From positions 2,666,001-2,730,000 of the forward strand of contig NZ_CP115920.1 in assembly GCF_040412085.2 (NCBI RefSeq): 64,000 nucleotides of DNA, in the 5' to 3' direction. The stretch is from Vibrio sp. CB1-14. Lineage in GTDB: Bacteria > Pseudomonadota > Gammaproteobacteria > Enterobacterales > Vibrionaceae. Positions 1 through 9,688 of this stretch are shown in pieces. How positions within the stretch are numbered: the first letter of the stretch is position 1; each line of letters begins with the position of its first letter. A program made the translations under genes and the position numbers. Under the pieces are notes generated by a model that saw only the letters and a list, made by a program, of their open reading frames with translations, made no database searches and had not been told where the DNA came from.

Positions 1-415
1 CCTGATCACGAAGCTCGACACGACCTGTCGAACTGCGCAGTTGCTCTACCGTCGCAGAGGCAAACGTTGAAAGCAGAGTGCTTTCAATTAATGGTGAATG
101 GTAACGCGCTTGACTCTCGTTATCTAAGCCACGCACCATAAGCTGAACTTTGATCTGCACCATACGATCGCGCTGCTTGCCAGATGCATTAAACACAAAT
201 GGCTGGGCGAGATTGACATAAGAAATCGGGTCAACAGGTACCGCAGCACCTCCAGAAGCACTTTGGGTAGGCGATGATGCGCTCACTGTGTCATCTGAGC
301 TCAAAATCCAGTATGCGCCACCTCCTACACCAAGTAGTACCACGACAGCGGCAACAATAATAATCAGCATCTTTTTGCTGTTGTTTTTTGCGGGTTGTAA
401 ACTTTCTTCAGCCAT
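1..415 (-). CDS. fliL: Flagellar basal-body protein FliL (C-terminus beyond the left edge)
   Basis: The first codons read MAEESLQPAKNNSKK, followed by a single hydrophobic segment (about residues 16-38) and then a periplasmic part containing the conserved stretch ending in ESTLLSTF, as in FliL. FliL is an inner-membrane protein that surrounds the stator and supports torque and surface sensing. Only about 138 residues lie in the window. The ATG at 413-415 is the only plausible start. It lies just downstream of fliK in the usual fliK-fliL-fliM order, so the rest of the switch and export genes should follow beyond the edge. Confidence 0.9.
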   Translation of the reverse strand, partial: MAEESLQPAKNNSKKMLIIIVAAVVVLLGVGGGAYWILSSDDTVSASSPTQSASGGAAVPVDPISYVNLAQPFVFNASGKQRDRMVQIKVQLMVRGLDNESQARYHSPLIESTLLSTFASATVEQLRSSTGRVELRDQ

Positions 416-462
416 AACTCTTCAACTACTGCGTTACTTTGTTTTAGACATAGTCACTTCTA

Positions 463-522
463 CTTTATGCATCGTAATTTTTACCTTATGCATCGTAATT
501 TTTACCTTATGCATAGTAACTT
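463..522. repeat. 21-bp tandem repeat spanning the fliK stop codon
   Basis: Two and a half copies of a 21-bp unit (minus strand: ATGCATAAGGTAAAAATTACG) run from just inside the fliK stop codon into the fliK-fliL gap. Each copy contains a TAA stop, so the array ends fliK rather than extending it. Confidence 0.75.
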
Positions 523-2261
523 ATGCCATCTTTATTCTGTTTTACTGCGACTTCAACGCTCGTGCCATTTTCAACACTGTCTACGTCACCGCTGCCATTT
601 GATGCGCTATTCCCAGAGCCGCCCGTACCAGACCCGTTTGACGCATGGCGTTGCTGCTGACCTTGCTGCTGTACGGACGTGTCCGCCAACTGAATGCCTT
701 GCTGTGACAACATTTCACGCAGCCTTGGCATCGCCTGGTCAACCATATCGCGAGTCTGCTGGTTTTGAACGGTAAAGTGCACCGTTGCCGAATCGTTGTT
801 AAGGCTCATGCGAATTTGCATGCGTCCTAACTCAGGTGGATCAAGACGAATATCGACGTGCTTTAAGTTCTTCGACATCATCATTTGTACACGCTCAGCA
901 ACCTGATCACTGGCATTTTCTTTTGTCAGTACCATTGGTGATTGAACCGCAGAGGCGGCCGGCGTCTGCTGCTCAGCACGCAATTGCTGGGTCGCCGTTA
1001 ATGCGCCTGTTGCTTGTAGCGCGGTGTCATTACCCAAACCCGCCGGATTTTGAGTTTTATTAGCGCCTTTAATTCCATTGATATTCGCCCCAGCCACTTG
1101 CGTGCCCATCGGCGAACCTGCTTTGGTTGCATCGGTACCACCAAGCTCTTTACCACCCGTCATCATCGCTGCGGCAGCGGCCATTTCACCAGCGGGTTGG
1201 CTGGCGGCTTGAGCACCTTGAACCGGTATTTGAACCGAACTGACTTGTGCACTAACTTGCGCCTGAGCTTGAGGAGCAGCGCCAGCAGAAAGTGTGCCAG
1301 CCTGAGACGTTGCTGCAGGCGGCATTTTATCCGCTGCCAAAGCAGTACCGGTAAGTGCTGCTTTCGCTTCTGATTTGGCGGCAAGTTCCGCGTCGGATTT
1401 ACTCCAAGCAATGTTTGCTTGCGGCTTGCCCTCGCCTTCAGCGGCGAGCGTAGTTTTAGCTTCAGAGGCTTGCGTCAATTTACCGTCAGAAGCGTGGGCA
1501 CCCGCCGCTGATGCCGCGAGTACTGTATTCGAACCTTGAGCCTGTTTACTGGCTAGCTCTGTCTTATCGCCAGTTAGCGAAGAGGTTATTTGTTCCGCTG
1601 TCTGCGAAGAAGGCTGCGATGAAGGCTGCGCTTGCTCGGCGGCGACAACGCCTGCTGCTACTGCGCCTGCAACTTTCTCAGTTTCACCATCAACGGGATT
1701 TTTTAGGGCTTTATTGGATTCGTCTAGACGCGAAAGCAGTTCTGCATTTTCAGACATGGCTTTCTCGGCATCTGCGCCAGTTTTCGTCGCATTGTTGCCA
1801 GGCTGGTCTACTGAAGCCTTGTTTTCTGATGAAGTCTTGGCTGCGGCTAAATCCGCGGACTCTTCAGCGTTAATTTGAGTAGCACCCGCCAGCGCTGCCT
1901 GATCTGTCATTTTTTTGACAGGCGAGTCTGAGTCTTCACCCTTCGCAGCACTCTCAACCTTATCCGTCTTTGCCGCTTTTACATCAGATACCTCTTCATC
2001 AGAGGAGTCTTCTTTACTGGATTTCGTCTGCGTTGCCGCATCTTCCAGCATGGCATCTGTTGACTGAGAGCTGGTCTTTGATTTGGCTACACTGCCCTCA
2101 ACCTTTTGATCAGCTTCAGACTTTTCTGGAGATAGCGCGTCTTTGAACTTATCCCAAAATCCCGGGCTTTCGGCCGCATCACTCTCAGAGACTGAAGTTT
2201 TCCCTTCACTCTTTGGTAGCACGCTACTCGATACGCTGTTATTTGAAATCGACAGACTCAT
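507..2261 (-). CDS. fliK: Flagellar hook-length control protein FliK
   Basis: A protein of 584 residues with a long, low-complexity N-terminal two thirds rich in Ala, Gln, Ser, Thr and Lys. A conserved C-terminal domain (about residues 440-545) contains the signature LDPPELGRMQIRMSL, typical of FliK/Flg_hook. FliK is exported during hook assembly, measures hook length and triggers FlhB to switch the export apparatus from hook to filament substrates. The disordered N-terminal part varies strongly between species, so only the C-terminal domain supports the name. It lies between fliJ and fliL, as expected. A 146-bp gap separates it from fliJ and holds a possible sigma-54 promoter. Confidence 0.93.
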   Translation of the reverse strand: MSLSISNNSVSSSVLPKSEGKTSVSESDAAESPGFWDKFKDALSPEKSEADQKVEGSVAKSKTSSQSTDAMLEDAATQTKSSKEDSSDEEVSDVKAAKTDKVESAAKGEDSDSPVKKMTDQAALAGATQINAEESADLAAAKTSSENKASVDQPGNNATKTGADAEKAMSENAELLSRLDESNKALKNPVDGETEKVAGAVAAGVVAAEQAQPSSQPSSQTAEQITSSLTGDKTELASKQAQGSNTVLAASAAGAHASDGKLTQASEAKTTLAAEGEGKPQANIAWSKSDAELAAKSEAKAALTGTALAADKMPPAATSQAGTLSAGAAPQAQAQVSAQVSSVQIPVQGAQAASQPAGEMAAAAAMMTGGKELGGTDATKAGSPMGTQVAGANINGIKGANKTQNPAGLGNDTALQATGALTATQQLRAEQQTPAASAVQSPMVLTKENASDQVAERVQMMMSKNLKHVDIRLDPPELGRMQIRMSLNNDSATVHFTVQNQQTRDMVDQAMPRLREMLSQQGIQLADTSVQQQGQQQRHASNGSGTGGSGNSASNGSGDVDSVENGTSVEVAVKQNKDGISYYA

Positions 2262-2336
2262 TCCATTTACGCCCGTTATTTAAAAAGGTTGCTGACTCGG
2301 CGGAAACTTGCCGCCCATATTCTCTAGGCAGGTCGA

Positions 2337-2352
2337 TGCAATTTTTATACCG
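2337..2352 (-). promoter_or_regulatory. Possible sigma-54 promoter upstream of fliK
   Basis: The minus strand reads CGGTAT-N5-TTGCA, with GG and GC exactly 10 bases apart between them as sigma-54 requires, about 75 bases before the fliK start. It deviates from TGGCAC-N5-TTGCW at two positions of the -24 box. A distinct sigma-54 promoter for fliK and downstream genes is known in V. cholerae. Confidence 0.4.
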
Positions 2353-2407
2353 AGTATCATGCCTAGTTTCGTCGGAAAGTGGAGGCCAGAAAGTCTAGGT
2401 AGGGAAA

Positions 2408-2851
2408 TTAACGTGCCTGGCGACGACGGGCGAACAACAAATTGGAGAATTCATCCATTTGCTTTTGATCGCGCTTCGCTTCGAGCTGAGCTTTCTCTTT
2501 GGCTTTTTTCTCAATCAACCACTCGTAAGACTGGCGCTGTTTGCGAGTGTTGTGCCAATACTCTTCACAGTCATCCACTTGCTGCTTAAAATGCCCTTCG
2601 GCTGATTTTTGCTTAGTAAGTGTTTCATCTAACTGAGTGAGGAAGCGATTGAGGTGTCCATATTGGCTAGCCGTTAATCCCTCTTGTCCGCGAGCGACCA
2701 ACTGGTTGCAATAATCGAGTCGGTACTGCTCGATTTGTTGAACTTGCTGATAGTATCCTTCAAGCTCAGTGCGAGCTTTGTTTAGTGCCAGCACGGCTTG
2801 TTGTTCGTTATCTTTCGCTTGCTCAAGCAAAAACTCTAGGGCGTTTTCCAT
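2408..2851 (-). CDS. fliJ: Flagellar export chaperone FliJ
   Basis: A 147-residue, highly charged, almost entirely alpha-helical protein that begins MENALEFLLEQAKDNEQQA. This is the length and coiled-coil character of FliJ, the soluble stalk component that inserts into the FliI ATPase ring and shuttles chaperones. The ATG lies four bases after the fliI stop codon, so the two are translationally coupled. Sequence conservation in FliJ is low, and the assignment rests mainly on position and architecture. Confidence 0.9.
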   Translation of the reverse strand: MENALEFLLEQAKDNEQQAVLALNKARTELEGYYQQVQQIEQYRLDYCNQLVARGQEGLTASQYGHLNRFLTQLDETLTKQKSAEGHFKQQVDDCEEYWHNTRKQRQSYEWLIEKKAKEKAQLEAKRDQKQMDEFSNLLFARRRQAR

Positions 2852-2855
2852 ACAA

Positions 2856-4181
2856 TTACGACTCTACGGACAGAAGCTGTTTCAACATGCCAAGGCACAT
2901 ATCGTAAGGCACGCTTTCTCGCATACTTTGTTGTAAGTATTGGTCGAGTTTTGGCTTCAATGTGAACGCGCTATCGATGGCCGGATCGGTTCCCGGCTTA
3001 TAGGCACCAATCGATACCAAATCTTGATTTTTACGGCAAACGGACAGAATTTGTCGCACGGCTTTGGACATCAGGACATGCTGATCATCGGTAATTTGTG
3101 GCATGACACGACTCACCGATCTTTCGACATCAATAGCTGGGTAGTGACCGGCATCCGCCATTTCACGCGATAGCACAATATGGCCGTCTAGAATGGCTCG
3201 CGAAGCATCGGCAATCGGATCTTGTAGGTCATCCCCTTCCGTGAGTACCGTGAAAAATGCCGTAATCGAGCCCTGATTGACGTCACCATTACCGGCACGC
3301 TCGACCAAGGCGGGCAGTTTAGCGAACACCGATGGCGGATAGCCTTTAGTCGCTGGCGGCTCACCAACAGAGAGGGCAATTTCACGCTGCGCTTGGGCAA
3401 AACGGGTTAGCGAGTCCATGAGCAGCAATACATCTAAACCTTGATCGCGAAAATACTCTGCAATGGTCAAAGCCGTTTGACAGCCTTTCAGGCGCATCAG
3501 CGGTGAAGCATCAGCAGGAGCGGCCACCACTACTGAGCGCTGACGTCCCTCGGTACCTAAAATCTCTTCTATGAACTCTTTAACTTCGCGGCCACGTTCA
3601 CCAATGAGACCCACCACAACCACCTGTGCAGTCGTGCCGCGAGTCATCATGCCAAGCGTCACCGACTTACCCACGCCGGAGCCGGCAAATAAACCAATAC
3701 GCTGACCTTTACCTACGGTTAAAAGACCATTGATGGCTTTAAGACCAACATCCAAAGGTTCCGTGATTGGCTTTCGAGCCAATGGGTTGATAGGCTCAGC
3801 ATTAAATGAAGCGCGCTTTTCCGTGTAGATGTCGCCAAGGCCATCGAGTGGATTACCCACGCCATCAATGACGCGACCAAGGAGCTCCATTCCAACAGGC
3901 AAACCCGTTTCTGACGCCATTGGGGTCACTTTTGCCCCCGGCAATACGCCCGTGATTTGCTCACTTGGCATTAGATAGAGATGTTCGCCCGAAAAGCCAA
4001 CCACTTCGGCGTCCATATCACCATGCATGGTTTCCACTTTACATAGACTGCCGATAGGCGCTTTACAACCGATCGCTTCGAGCGTTAAGCCCACCACACG
4101 AACCAGTTTTCCTGACGCAGTCGCCCTGGATTTATGGCCTTCGAGCTTATAGTTGGCCAGTCGCTGAGCCAGCGGCTGCAT
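2856..4181 (-). CDS. fliI: Flagellum-specific ATPase FliI
   Basis: A 441-residue F1-ATPase beta-like enzyme that energises loading of substrates into the flagellar type III export gate. The Walker A motif [11 protein letters not shown] sits near residue 163 and the Walker B region [17 protein letters not shown] near residue 250. The catalytic-glutamate region [12 protein letters not shown] lies between them. The ATG at 4181 is chosen because it shares its A with the fliH stop (TAATG) and is preceded by a GGGGGCGAG Shine-Dalgarno-like run. An in-frame extension of 11 codons upstream is possible but overlaps fliH. Confidence 0.97.
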   Translation of the reverse strand: MQPLAQRLANYKLEGHKSRATASGKLVRVVGLTLEAIGCKAPIGSLCKVETMHGDMDAEVVGFSGEHLYLMPSEQITGVLPGAKVTPMASETGLPVGMELLGRVIDGVGNPLDGLGDIYTEKRASFNAEPINPLARKPITEPLDVGLKAINGLLTVGKGQRIGLFAGSGVGKSVTLGMMTRGTTAQVVVVGLIGERGREVKEFIEEILGTEGRQRSVVVAAPADASPLMRLKGCQTALTIAEYFRDQGLDVLLLMDSLTRFAQAQREIALSVGEPPATKGYPPSVFAKLPALVERAGNGDVNQGSITAFFTVLTEGDDLQDPIADASRAILDGHIVLSREMADAGHYPAIDVERSVSRVMPQITDDQHVLMSKAVRQILSVCRKNQDLVSIGAYKPGTDPAIDSAFTLKPKLDQYLQQSMRESVPYDMCLGMLKQLLSVES

Positions 4182-4981
4182 TACTCGCCCCCTTGGTGGC
4201 GATTGGCACCGCAAAAGCTTTGCAGAACGTTTTTAACGCGATCTTCCAGTTTGTAACTCACGCTAGAATCGCCCGCTTCAATGTACATATCACCGCGATT
4301 GAGCGACGGCTCAACGGCCAATGTCCAATTGCGAATGTTTAGCTCATCATCACCATAAGCGGCACGCACGATATCAACATCAATTGGGTTGAGTTTTAAG
4401 GTGATCGCATGACCTAAGATAGGCAGAGCTTCCACAGACTGCTTGATGGTATCAAGGATGATCTGTGGGTTGGTTTGAACTTCGACATGCACCACTTCTT
4501 TGGTCAGTGCCAGCACCATGTCCACCAGCTGCTTTTCAACTTGGTTGTTCATTAGCTCAAGCGGGTTAGCGAATTGATTGGCTAACTCCATGAAGGTGTC
4601 GACTTGCTGTTTGATGTACTCTTCACCTGCTGCAACGCCTTCCGCTTTACCCAGCTCTAAACCCTCGCTATGACCGGCAGCAAGACCTTCCTCTTTGCCT
4701 TTGTCGTAACCTTGCTTAAAGCCTGCTTCTTGGCCTTGGAAAAGACCATCTTGGTAAGCGCCTTGTTTGATTTGCTCGATTTGTTCCTCGGTGAGCATCA
4801 ACGGCTCTTCTTCCTGAGCGGCCTCTTCACGTGGAGTCCAGCTTGGGTCGTAGTTAAGCGCCGTTTCTCTGGCTTCTTGAGTCACTTGAGAGGTGTAATC
4901 AGGCAAGCCCCATGAGTGAGCTTGCTCTACAGTGTTATCTTCAGATGGGCGTAAAAAGCCGCGTTTTCGATCACCAGACAT
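4181..4981 (-). CDS. fliH: Flagellar assembly protein FliH
   Basis: A 266-residue regulator of FliI. The middle contains a run of glycine-spaced heptad-like repeats ([21 protein letters not shown] and following, about residues 90-130), the GxxxG helix characteristic of FliH. A conserved C-terminal V-ATPase E-subunit-like domain follows. FliH anchors the ATPase to the switch complex and inhibits it until docked. The ATG at 4981 is preferred over an upstream TTG because AAGGAAGG lies seven bases before it. The gene ends in a TAATG overlap with fliI. Confidence 0.94.
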   Translation of the reverse strand: MSGDRKRGFLRPSEDNTVEQAHSWGLPDYTSQVTQEARETALNYDPSWTPREEAAQEEEPLMLTEEQIEQIKQGAYQDGLFQGQEAGFKQGYDKGKEEGLAAGHSEGLELGKAEGVAAGEEYIKQQVDTFMELANQFANPLELMNNQVEKQLVDMVLALTKEVVHVEVQTNPQIILDTIKQSVEALPILGHAITLKLNPIDVDIVRAAYGDDELNIRNWTLAVEPSLNRGDMYIEAGDSSVSYKLEDRVKNVLQSFCGANRHQGGE

Positions 4982-5005
4982 CGGCAAACCTTCCTTTAAC
5001 TGGGA

Positions 5006-6058
5006 TTACAAGAACTCGTCTGCGCCACCGGACAGCATGAGCTCTCCGTTGTCGGCCATACGCCTTGCAATGGTCAGCACTTCTTTTTGCGCTGCTTCCA
5101 CATCCGCGACACGCACTGGCGGCATCGCTTCGATGTCTTCACGCATCATATCAGCAGCACGTTTCGACATATTGTTGAAGATCTTCTCTTTCAGACCTTC
5201 ATCGGCACCTTTCAGTGCACGTTGCAACACATCTTGTGGAACGTCTCTAAGCAGCTTCTGAATACCTTGATCGTCAACTTCGATCAGGTTTTCAAACACA
5301 AACATGAGGTCTTGAATCTGGGTCGCCATGTCTTCGTCTTGGTCGCGGATTTGATCCATGAGGATACCTTCGACGTTGTTGTCTAGGTAGTTCATGATCT
5401 CGGCCGCTGCCTTCAAGCCGCCAATCTTGGCCGCTTGAGCGCCGGCTTGACCTGCGAACTGTTTCTCCATGATTTCGTTTAGCTCTGCCAATGCAGACGG
5501 CTGAACTTCTTCGAGGTTGGCAATACGCATCATCAAATCAAGGCGAACACGTTCAGGGAACTGTGACAAGATTTCGGCTGATTGGTCTGCTTCTAAATAA
5601 GAAAGCACAATGGTTTGGATCTGTGGGTGTTCGTTATGAATGATGCTCGCCACTTGGCGTGGATCCATCCATTTCAATGAATCGAGACCTTTTGAACCGG
5701 TACCCAGCAAGATTTGATCAACCAGGTTGTTAGCTTTGTCTTCACCGAGTGCAGCAACCAGTGCATTACGCATGAAGTCTTCACTGCCCATACCGATGTT
5801 GGTGTATTTCTGAATGTCTTCCAAAAATGCGCGGTGTACAACGCCGACTTTATCCTGGCTCAGGTCAGTTGCCTTCGCCATTGCGCTACCAACACGTTGA
5901 ACCTGCTTAGGCTCAAGGTGGCGAATAATACTCGCCGCGTCAGATTCATTCAGACTCAGCAGCAAAATAGCCGCTTTTTCATCGCCACCAATCGAGGAAA
6001 TATCAACGCTAGATTCCACTATTTGGCCACCATTGGCCGCTACAATATCGTTTGCCAT
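5006..6058 (-). CDS. fliG: Flagellar motor switch protein FliG
   Basis: A 350-residue rotor protein that binds FliF through its N-terminus, FliM in the middle, and the stator (here PomA expected) through its C-terminal domain. The N-terminal region GGDEKAAILLLSLNESDAA and middle motif HPQTIVLSYL-like (read as EHPQIQTIVLSYLEADQ) are diagnostic. The C-terminal armadillo part carries the charged helix with ADMMREDIEAMPPVRV. The start ATG shares a base with the fliF stop (TAATG). Confidence 0.97.
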   Translation of the reverse strand: MANDIVAANGGQIVESSVDISSIGGDEKAAILLLSLNESDAASIIRHLEPKQVQRVGSAMAKATDLSQDKVGVVHRAFLEDIQKYTNIGMGSEDFMRNALVAALGEDKANNLVDQILLGTGSKGLDSLKWMDPRQVASIIHNEHPQIQTIVLSYLEADQSAEILSQFPERVRLDLMMRIANLEEVQPSALAELNEIMEKQFAGQAGAQAAKIGGLKAAAEIMNYLDNNVEGILMDQIRDQDEDMATQIQDLMFVFENLIEVDDQGIQKLLRDVPQDVLQRALKGADEGLKEKIFNNMSKRAADMMREDIEAMPPVRVADVEAAQKEVLTIARRMADNGELMLSGGADEFL

Positions 6059-7806
6059 TAGTTCTCAGCCATCCAGTTTTTCACTACTTGCGCAGCCAGT
6101 TCAGGTTCGTTGGCCACCAGTGCACGCACCGCTTTCAACACGTCTTCATCTTTATGTAGGTTCGGCAAATCAATGCCGGAGCTAAATTCAAACAGTTCAC
6201 TGCCGTCGATATCGGTGCCAATCAAGCTAGTTTCTCCATCCGCACCAAGCGGTAGACCATCAGGGCCGTATAACTGCTCGTCTTCTTCTGCTGCGGCAGG
6301 GTTAAGCAGTTTCTTCATCGCAGGACGGATGAGCACCATCACGACAACCACGATAACGAGCGCACTTGCGAACCAGCGGATCCAATCATTGAAGTTTGGA
6401 TGCTCCCAAATTGGCACATCTGGCAGAAGCTCAGCTGCTGGCTCTTCGAAGGTCATACTAAGAACATTCAATAAGTCACCACGATTTTCACTAAAGCCTA
6501 CCGCACCCACGAGAATTTGACGCAGTGCTGCTAGCTCACTTTCAGAGCGCGGCTCGTAGGTCACTTCACCGGTATCGGGATTGACTTTCGCGCGGTTTTT
6601 GATGGCAACCGCAACGGTTTGGCGGTTAACAACACCTGTTTGTTTACGCTCATGGCTAATGGTGGTATCGAGTTCAAAGTTGCGCGTGGCTTCTTTATGT
6701 ACTGAGCCTTGCCCCATCACAGAACCATCTTTCATCTGCGCCACATCAGTCGGAATCGACGCATCGGCGGGCGGTTGATTGCTCAGCGCACCTGGCACAC
6801 CGGCAACCACATTGCCGTTGTTATAATCTTCTAGCGTGTATTCGCTTCGTGTAGCTGGGGTATTAGGATCGAAACGCTTGCGCGTTTGCTCTACAGCACT
6901 AAAGTCGAGTTCGATATCTACTTGAGCGGTGTAGTTGCCCAATCCCAAAATTGGGATAAGGACTGAATCAATTTTCTCACGCAATGCTTGTTCTTGGTTA
7001 CGCTCAAGCTCTTGCTCTTTGCGTCTTACCATTGACGTCGCATCTTGAGACCCTGAGTTAAGAAGACGGCCATGCTGATCAGTAACGGTAATGCGTGATG
7101 GCTTCATACCAGGTACAGCACTCGCTACCATATCGACCACAGAATCGACTTCTTGCTGTTTGAGAGACGCCCCCATCGCCAATGTCAAAAATACCGAAGC
7201 AGACGCTTCTTGGTTATGGCGAACAAACACGCTTTGTTTTGGCAGTGCGAGCAGTATGCGCGCGGTGCGCACTTGCTTCATTTGTTCGATGGCTTTAGCA
7301 AGCTGCCTTTCACGGCTGAGTTTGAGGCGCTCTTGCTCAAGACGCTGAGACACACCAAACCCCATATCTTGCATCAAGATATCGTCACCAGCGTTCGACG
7401 AGCGGTTAAGTCCGGCACGCACCATATCGAGTTTGAGGCTGTTGTATTCGCTTGCAGGTACGCTCAAAGAGTTGCCACTAAGCTTATAGGCGACTTTTTT
7501 CTGATCTAGGTAATCGAGAACCGGGATCAATTCTTCGGTTTCGTATACCCCAAGCGGGCGCATTTCGGGCTCTTTGACCCAGAAAAATAGCATCACAATC
7601 AAAGCGACACAGATTGAGATAGACAGCACCAGTACAATTTGTCGTAGCAGATCGAGATCGCCGACGGCCAAATCAAACTTGGAGCTGCTTTTTTCATTAA
7701 TGTCAGGATTTTGACTATCGCTTGCGATGTCTGTGCTGGAGACCATTGCGGTATCCGCACCACTGTCCATGACTGCGACGTCGGTCGACTGGTTATCTTG
7801 AGCCAC
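6058..7806 (-). CDS. fliF: Flagellar MS-ring protein FliF
   Basis: A 582-residue MS-ring subunit of the inner membrane. Two transmembrane segments (about residues 53-73 and 465-485) flank a large periplasmic region with ring-building motifs, including GLNRSSNAGDDILMQDMGFG. The C-terminal cytoplasmic tail that docks on FliG ends ELAAQVVKNWMAEN. The acidic N-terminal extension of about 45 residues is longer than in enteric FliF and is usual in Vibrio. It is the second gene of the fliE operon, overlapping fliG by one base. Confidence 0.97.
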   Translation of the reverse strand: MAQDNQSTDVAVMDSGADTAMVSSTDIASDSQNPDINEKSSSKFDLAVGDLDLLRQIVLVLSISICVALIVMLFFWVKEPEMRPLGVYETEELIPVLDYLDQKKVAYKLSGNSLSVPASEYNSLKLDMVRAGLNRSSNAGDDILMQDMGFGVSQRLEQERLKLSRERQLAKAIEQMKQVRTARILLALPKQSVFVRHNQEASASVFLTLAMGASLKQQEVDSVVDMVASAVPGMKPSRITVTDQHGRLLNSGSQDATSMVRRKEQELERNQEQALREKIDSVLIPILGLGNYTAQVDIELDFSAVEQTRKRFDPNTPATRSEYTLEDYNNGNVVAGVPGALSNQPPADASIPTDVAQMKDGSVMGQGSVHKEATRNFELDTTISHERKQTGVVNRQTVAVAIKNRAKVNPDTGEVTYEPRSESELAALRQILVGAVGFSENRGDLLNVLSMTFEEPAAELLPDVPIWEHPNFNDWIRWFASALVIVVVVMVLIRPAMKKLLNPAAAEEDEQLYGPDGLPLGADGETSLIGTDIDGSELFEFSSGIDLPNLHKDEDVLKAVRALVANEPELAAQVVKNWMAEN

Positions 7807-7821
7807 TTATTATTACCTAGA

Positions 7822-8133
7822 TTACACGGGCATATTCATGAGTTCTTTATAGGCTTCGACGAGCTTATTTCTCACTTGGATGGTTGCTTCGAAAGCGACA
7901 CTCGACTTGTTGCGAGCAATCATGACGTCTGACAATGAGACATCTGCGTCACCACGGTCAAAACGAGTTTGTAGATCACCAGAGGTTTTTTGGAGACCAT
8001 TTACGTTATTCACTGCTTGGGACAACATGTCGCCAAAGTTGGCACCCACTTGATGGGCGGTCGCTGTCGGCTTTGCGTTTGAGGCTTCAAACATCATCGC
8101 CTGCATTTCATGGTTTAGTCCGTCAACTTTCAT
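7822..8133 (-). CDS. fliE: Flagellar hook-basal body adaptor FliE
   Basis: A 103-residue rod-type protein that joins the MS ring to the proximal rod. The conserved C-terminal half includes DVMIARNKSSVAFEATIQVRNKLVEAY, the family signature. It is the first gene of the fliEFGHIJ operon, preceded by a clear sigma-54 promoter motif at 8209-8224 and a palindrome next to its ribosome binding site. Confidence 0.96.
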   Translation of the reverse strand: MKVDGLNHEMQAMMFEASNAKPTATAHQVGANFGDMLSQAVNNVNGLQKTSGDLQTRFDRGDADVSLSDVMIARNKSSVAFEATIQVRNKLVEAYKELMNMPV

Positions 8134-8146
8134 GCTGTACCATCTC

Positions 8147-8164
8147 CTGTCAATAAATTGACAG
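8147..8164. promoter_or_regulatory. Palindrome in the fliE leader
   Basis: CTGTCAAT-AA-ATTGACAG, a perfect 8-bp inverted repeat immediately upstream of the AGGAGAT Shine-Dalgarno of fliE. As RNA it would form a tight hairpin bordering the ribosome binding site. As DNA it would sit between promoter and start. Confidence 0.55.
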
Positions 8165-8208
8165 TTTCCTTTCTAAAATCTGATTTTTCTGGTTGATTGA
8201 AATAAAAC

Positions 8209-8224
8209 AGCAAAAATTATGCCA
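8209..8224 (-). promoter_or_regulatory. Sigma-54 promoter of fliE
   Basis: The minus strand reads TGGCAT-AATTT-TTGCT, matching the sigma-54 consensus TGGCAC-N5-TTGCW except for one base. It is about 75 bases before the fliE start. The V. cholerae fliE operon is a sigma-54 class under FlrC, which is encoded just upstream here. Confidence 0.8.
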
Positions 8225-8272
8225 CGCTTTCCCCGATGCTGACCAGCTCCGAGGTCAAATAAATTATGACGT

Positions 8273-9688
8273 TTAGCTAGGGATCTCAATTCCCGCATCG
8301 CGCATTTTAGCGAGCTTGTAGCGTAAAGTGCGTGGGCTGATGCCCAGCTTCTCTGACATCTCTTTGCGACGACCTTCACACTCTTTTAATGTGTCTAAGA
8401 TAATCGCAAACTCTTGGTCACGAAGCTCGCCGCCAAGTCCTTCACCACTCGCCACCGGACGAGCCAGTTCAGACTCGACTTCGGCTACCGGAGCAACCAT
8501 TGGAGTAGCGATGGATACTGGGTCGGATACTGCTATTTGTAGGCTCGATGCATCTTGCCAATCCACGCCTTCAAGCAAAATATGCTCAGCCGCAACTTGG
8601 CTTTGATCACAAAGAATCAGAGCGCGCTGCACCACGTTGTCGAGCTCACGTACGTTGCCAGGCCAAGGGTAGCTTTGCAGTTTCGCCAAAGCTTGTTCAG
8701 TAAACTCTGGCACCGGCATACCTAATTTCTTACAGTGACGCTCCGTTAAGTGGCGAGCGAGAGGCGCGATGTCACCCGTACGCTCGCGCAGCGCAGGCCA
8801 CGCAATTGGGAACACGTTAAGACGGTAATACAAGTCTTCACGGAAGTTGCCTTCTTGAACGTACTGTTTGAGGTCACGGTTACTGGTTGCTAGAACACGA
8901 ACATCAAGAGCGATACTTTTACGGCTTCCAAGACGCTCTACTTCGCGTTCTTGCAGAACACGCAGCAGTTTTGCTTGCAGATTAAGATCCATTTCACTGA
9001 TTTCATCAAGCAAAATAGTGCCGCCCTGCGCCTGTTCAAACTTGCCCGGACAAGCTTGGATGGCACCGGTAAAGGCACCTTTTTCGTAACCAAACAGCGT
9101 TGCTTCTAGCATGTTGTCTGGGATGGCTGCACAGTTAATCGCAACAAAGGGACCATCAGCACGCAGTGACTTGTTGTGAATGTAACGAGACATCACTTCT
9201 TTACCTGAGCCGCTTGGACCCAGCACCATCACGCTGGCATCGGTTTTGGCCACTTTTTCCGCGAGTGTCAACAACTGAATACTTTTCGCATCCGCTACCA
9301 CAGCGTCGCCATTGTCGTCCGACTTAACGGGTGCGTAACGGCTAACCATATTGAGCAGAACTTCAGGGGCAAATGGCTTCGCCATGTAGTCGATAGCACC
9401 TTCTTTCATTGCTGCTACGGCATCTTCAATGTTGGCGTATGCCGTCATTAGAAGAACAGGCAGATTCGGCCAGTGCTGCTTGATATTGCGAAGCAGCGCC
9501 AAACCACCCATGCCAGCCATCTGAACGTCAGAAACCACTATGTCTACAGGTTGCGTTTTTAGTTTCACTAACGCATCTTCCGCGCAATCCGCTTCAACCC
9601 ATTCATAGCCAGCAAGCGCCAGCGTATCGACTAATGCTTCGCGAAGACCTTCATCATCTTCAACGATCAATACTTTGCTCTGAGCCAT
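8273..9688 (-). CDS. flrC: Sigma-54-dependent flagellar response regulator FlrC
   Basis: A 471-residue NtrC-family activator of the class III flagellar promoters. The receiver domain (1-120) has the acidic pair VEDDE, the phosphorylatable Asp in VVSDVQM (near residue 54) and a conserved Lys in MAKPF. The AAA+ domain has a Walker A of the variant form GPSGSGKE (near 161), GAFTGA (near 204) for sigma-54 contact, and LLDEISEMD. A Fis-type helix-turn-helix ends the protein (ISPRTLRYKLAKMRDAG). Its start overlaps the flrB stop (TGATG), so kinase and regulator are coupled. Confidence 0.96.
   Translation of the reverse strand: MAQSKVLIVEDDEGLREALVDTLALAGYEWVEADCAEDALVKLKTQPVDIVVSDVQMAGMGGLALLRNIKQHWPNLPVLLMTAYANIEDAVAAMKEGAIDYMAKPFAPEVLLNMVSRYAPVKSDDNGDAVVADAKSIQLLTLAEKVAKTDASVMVLGPSGSGKEVMSRYIHNKSLRADGPFVAINCAAIPDNMLEATLFGYEKGAFTGAIQACPGKFEQAQGGTILLDEISEMDLNLQAKLLRVLQEREVERLGSRKSIALDVRVLATSNRDLKQYVQEGNFREDLYYRLNVFPIAWPALRERTGDIAPLARHLTERHCKKLGMPVPEFTEQALAKLQSYPWPGNVRELDNVVQRALILCDQSQVAAEHILLEGVDWQDASSLQIAVSDPVSIATPMVAPVAEVESELARPVASGEGLGGELRDQEFAIILDTLKECEGRRKEMSEKLGISPRTLRYKLAKMRDAGIEIPS

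Noticed and set aside
288..1873. Several open frames on the opposite strand within fliK and fliL
   Set aside because: They overlap genes with clear family signatures, have compositional bias from the reversed Ala/Gln-rich frame and no ribosome sites.
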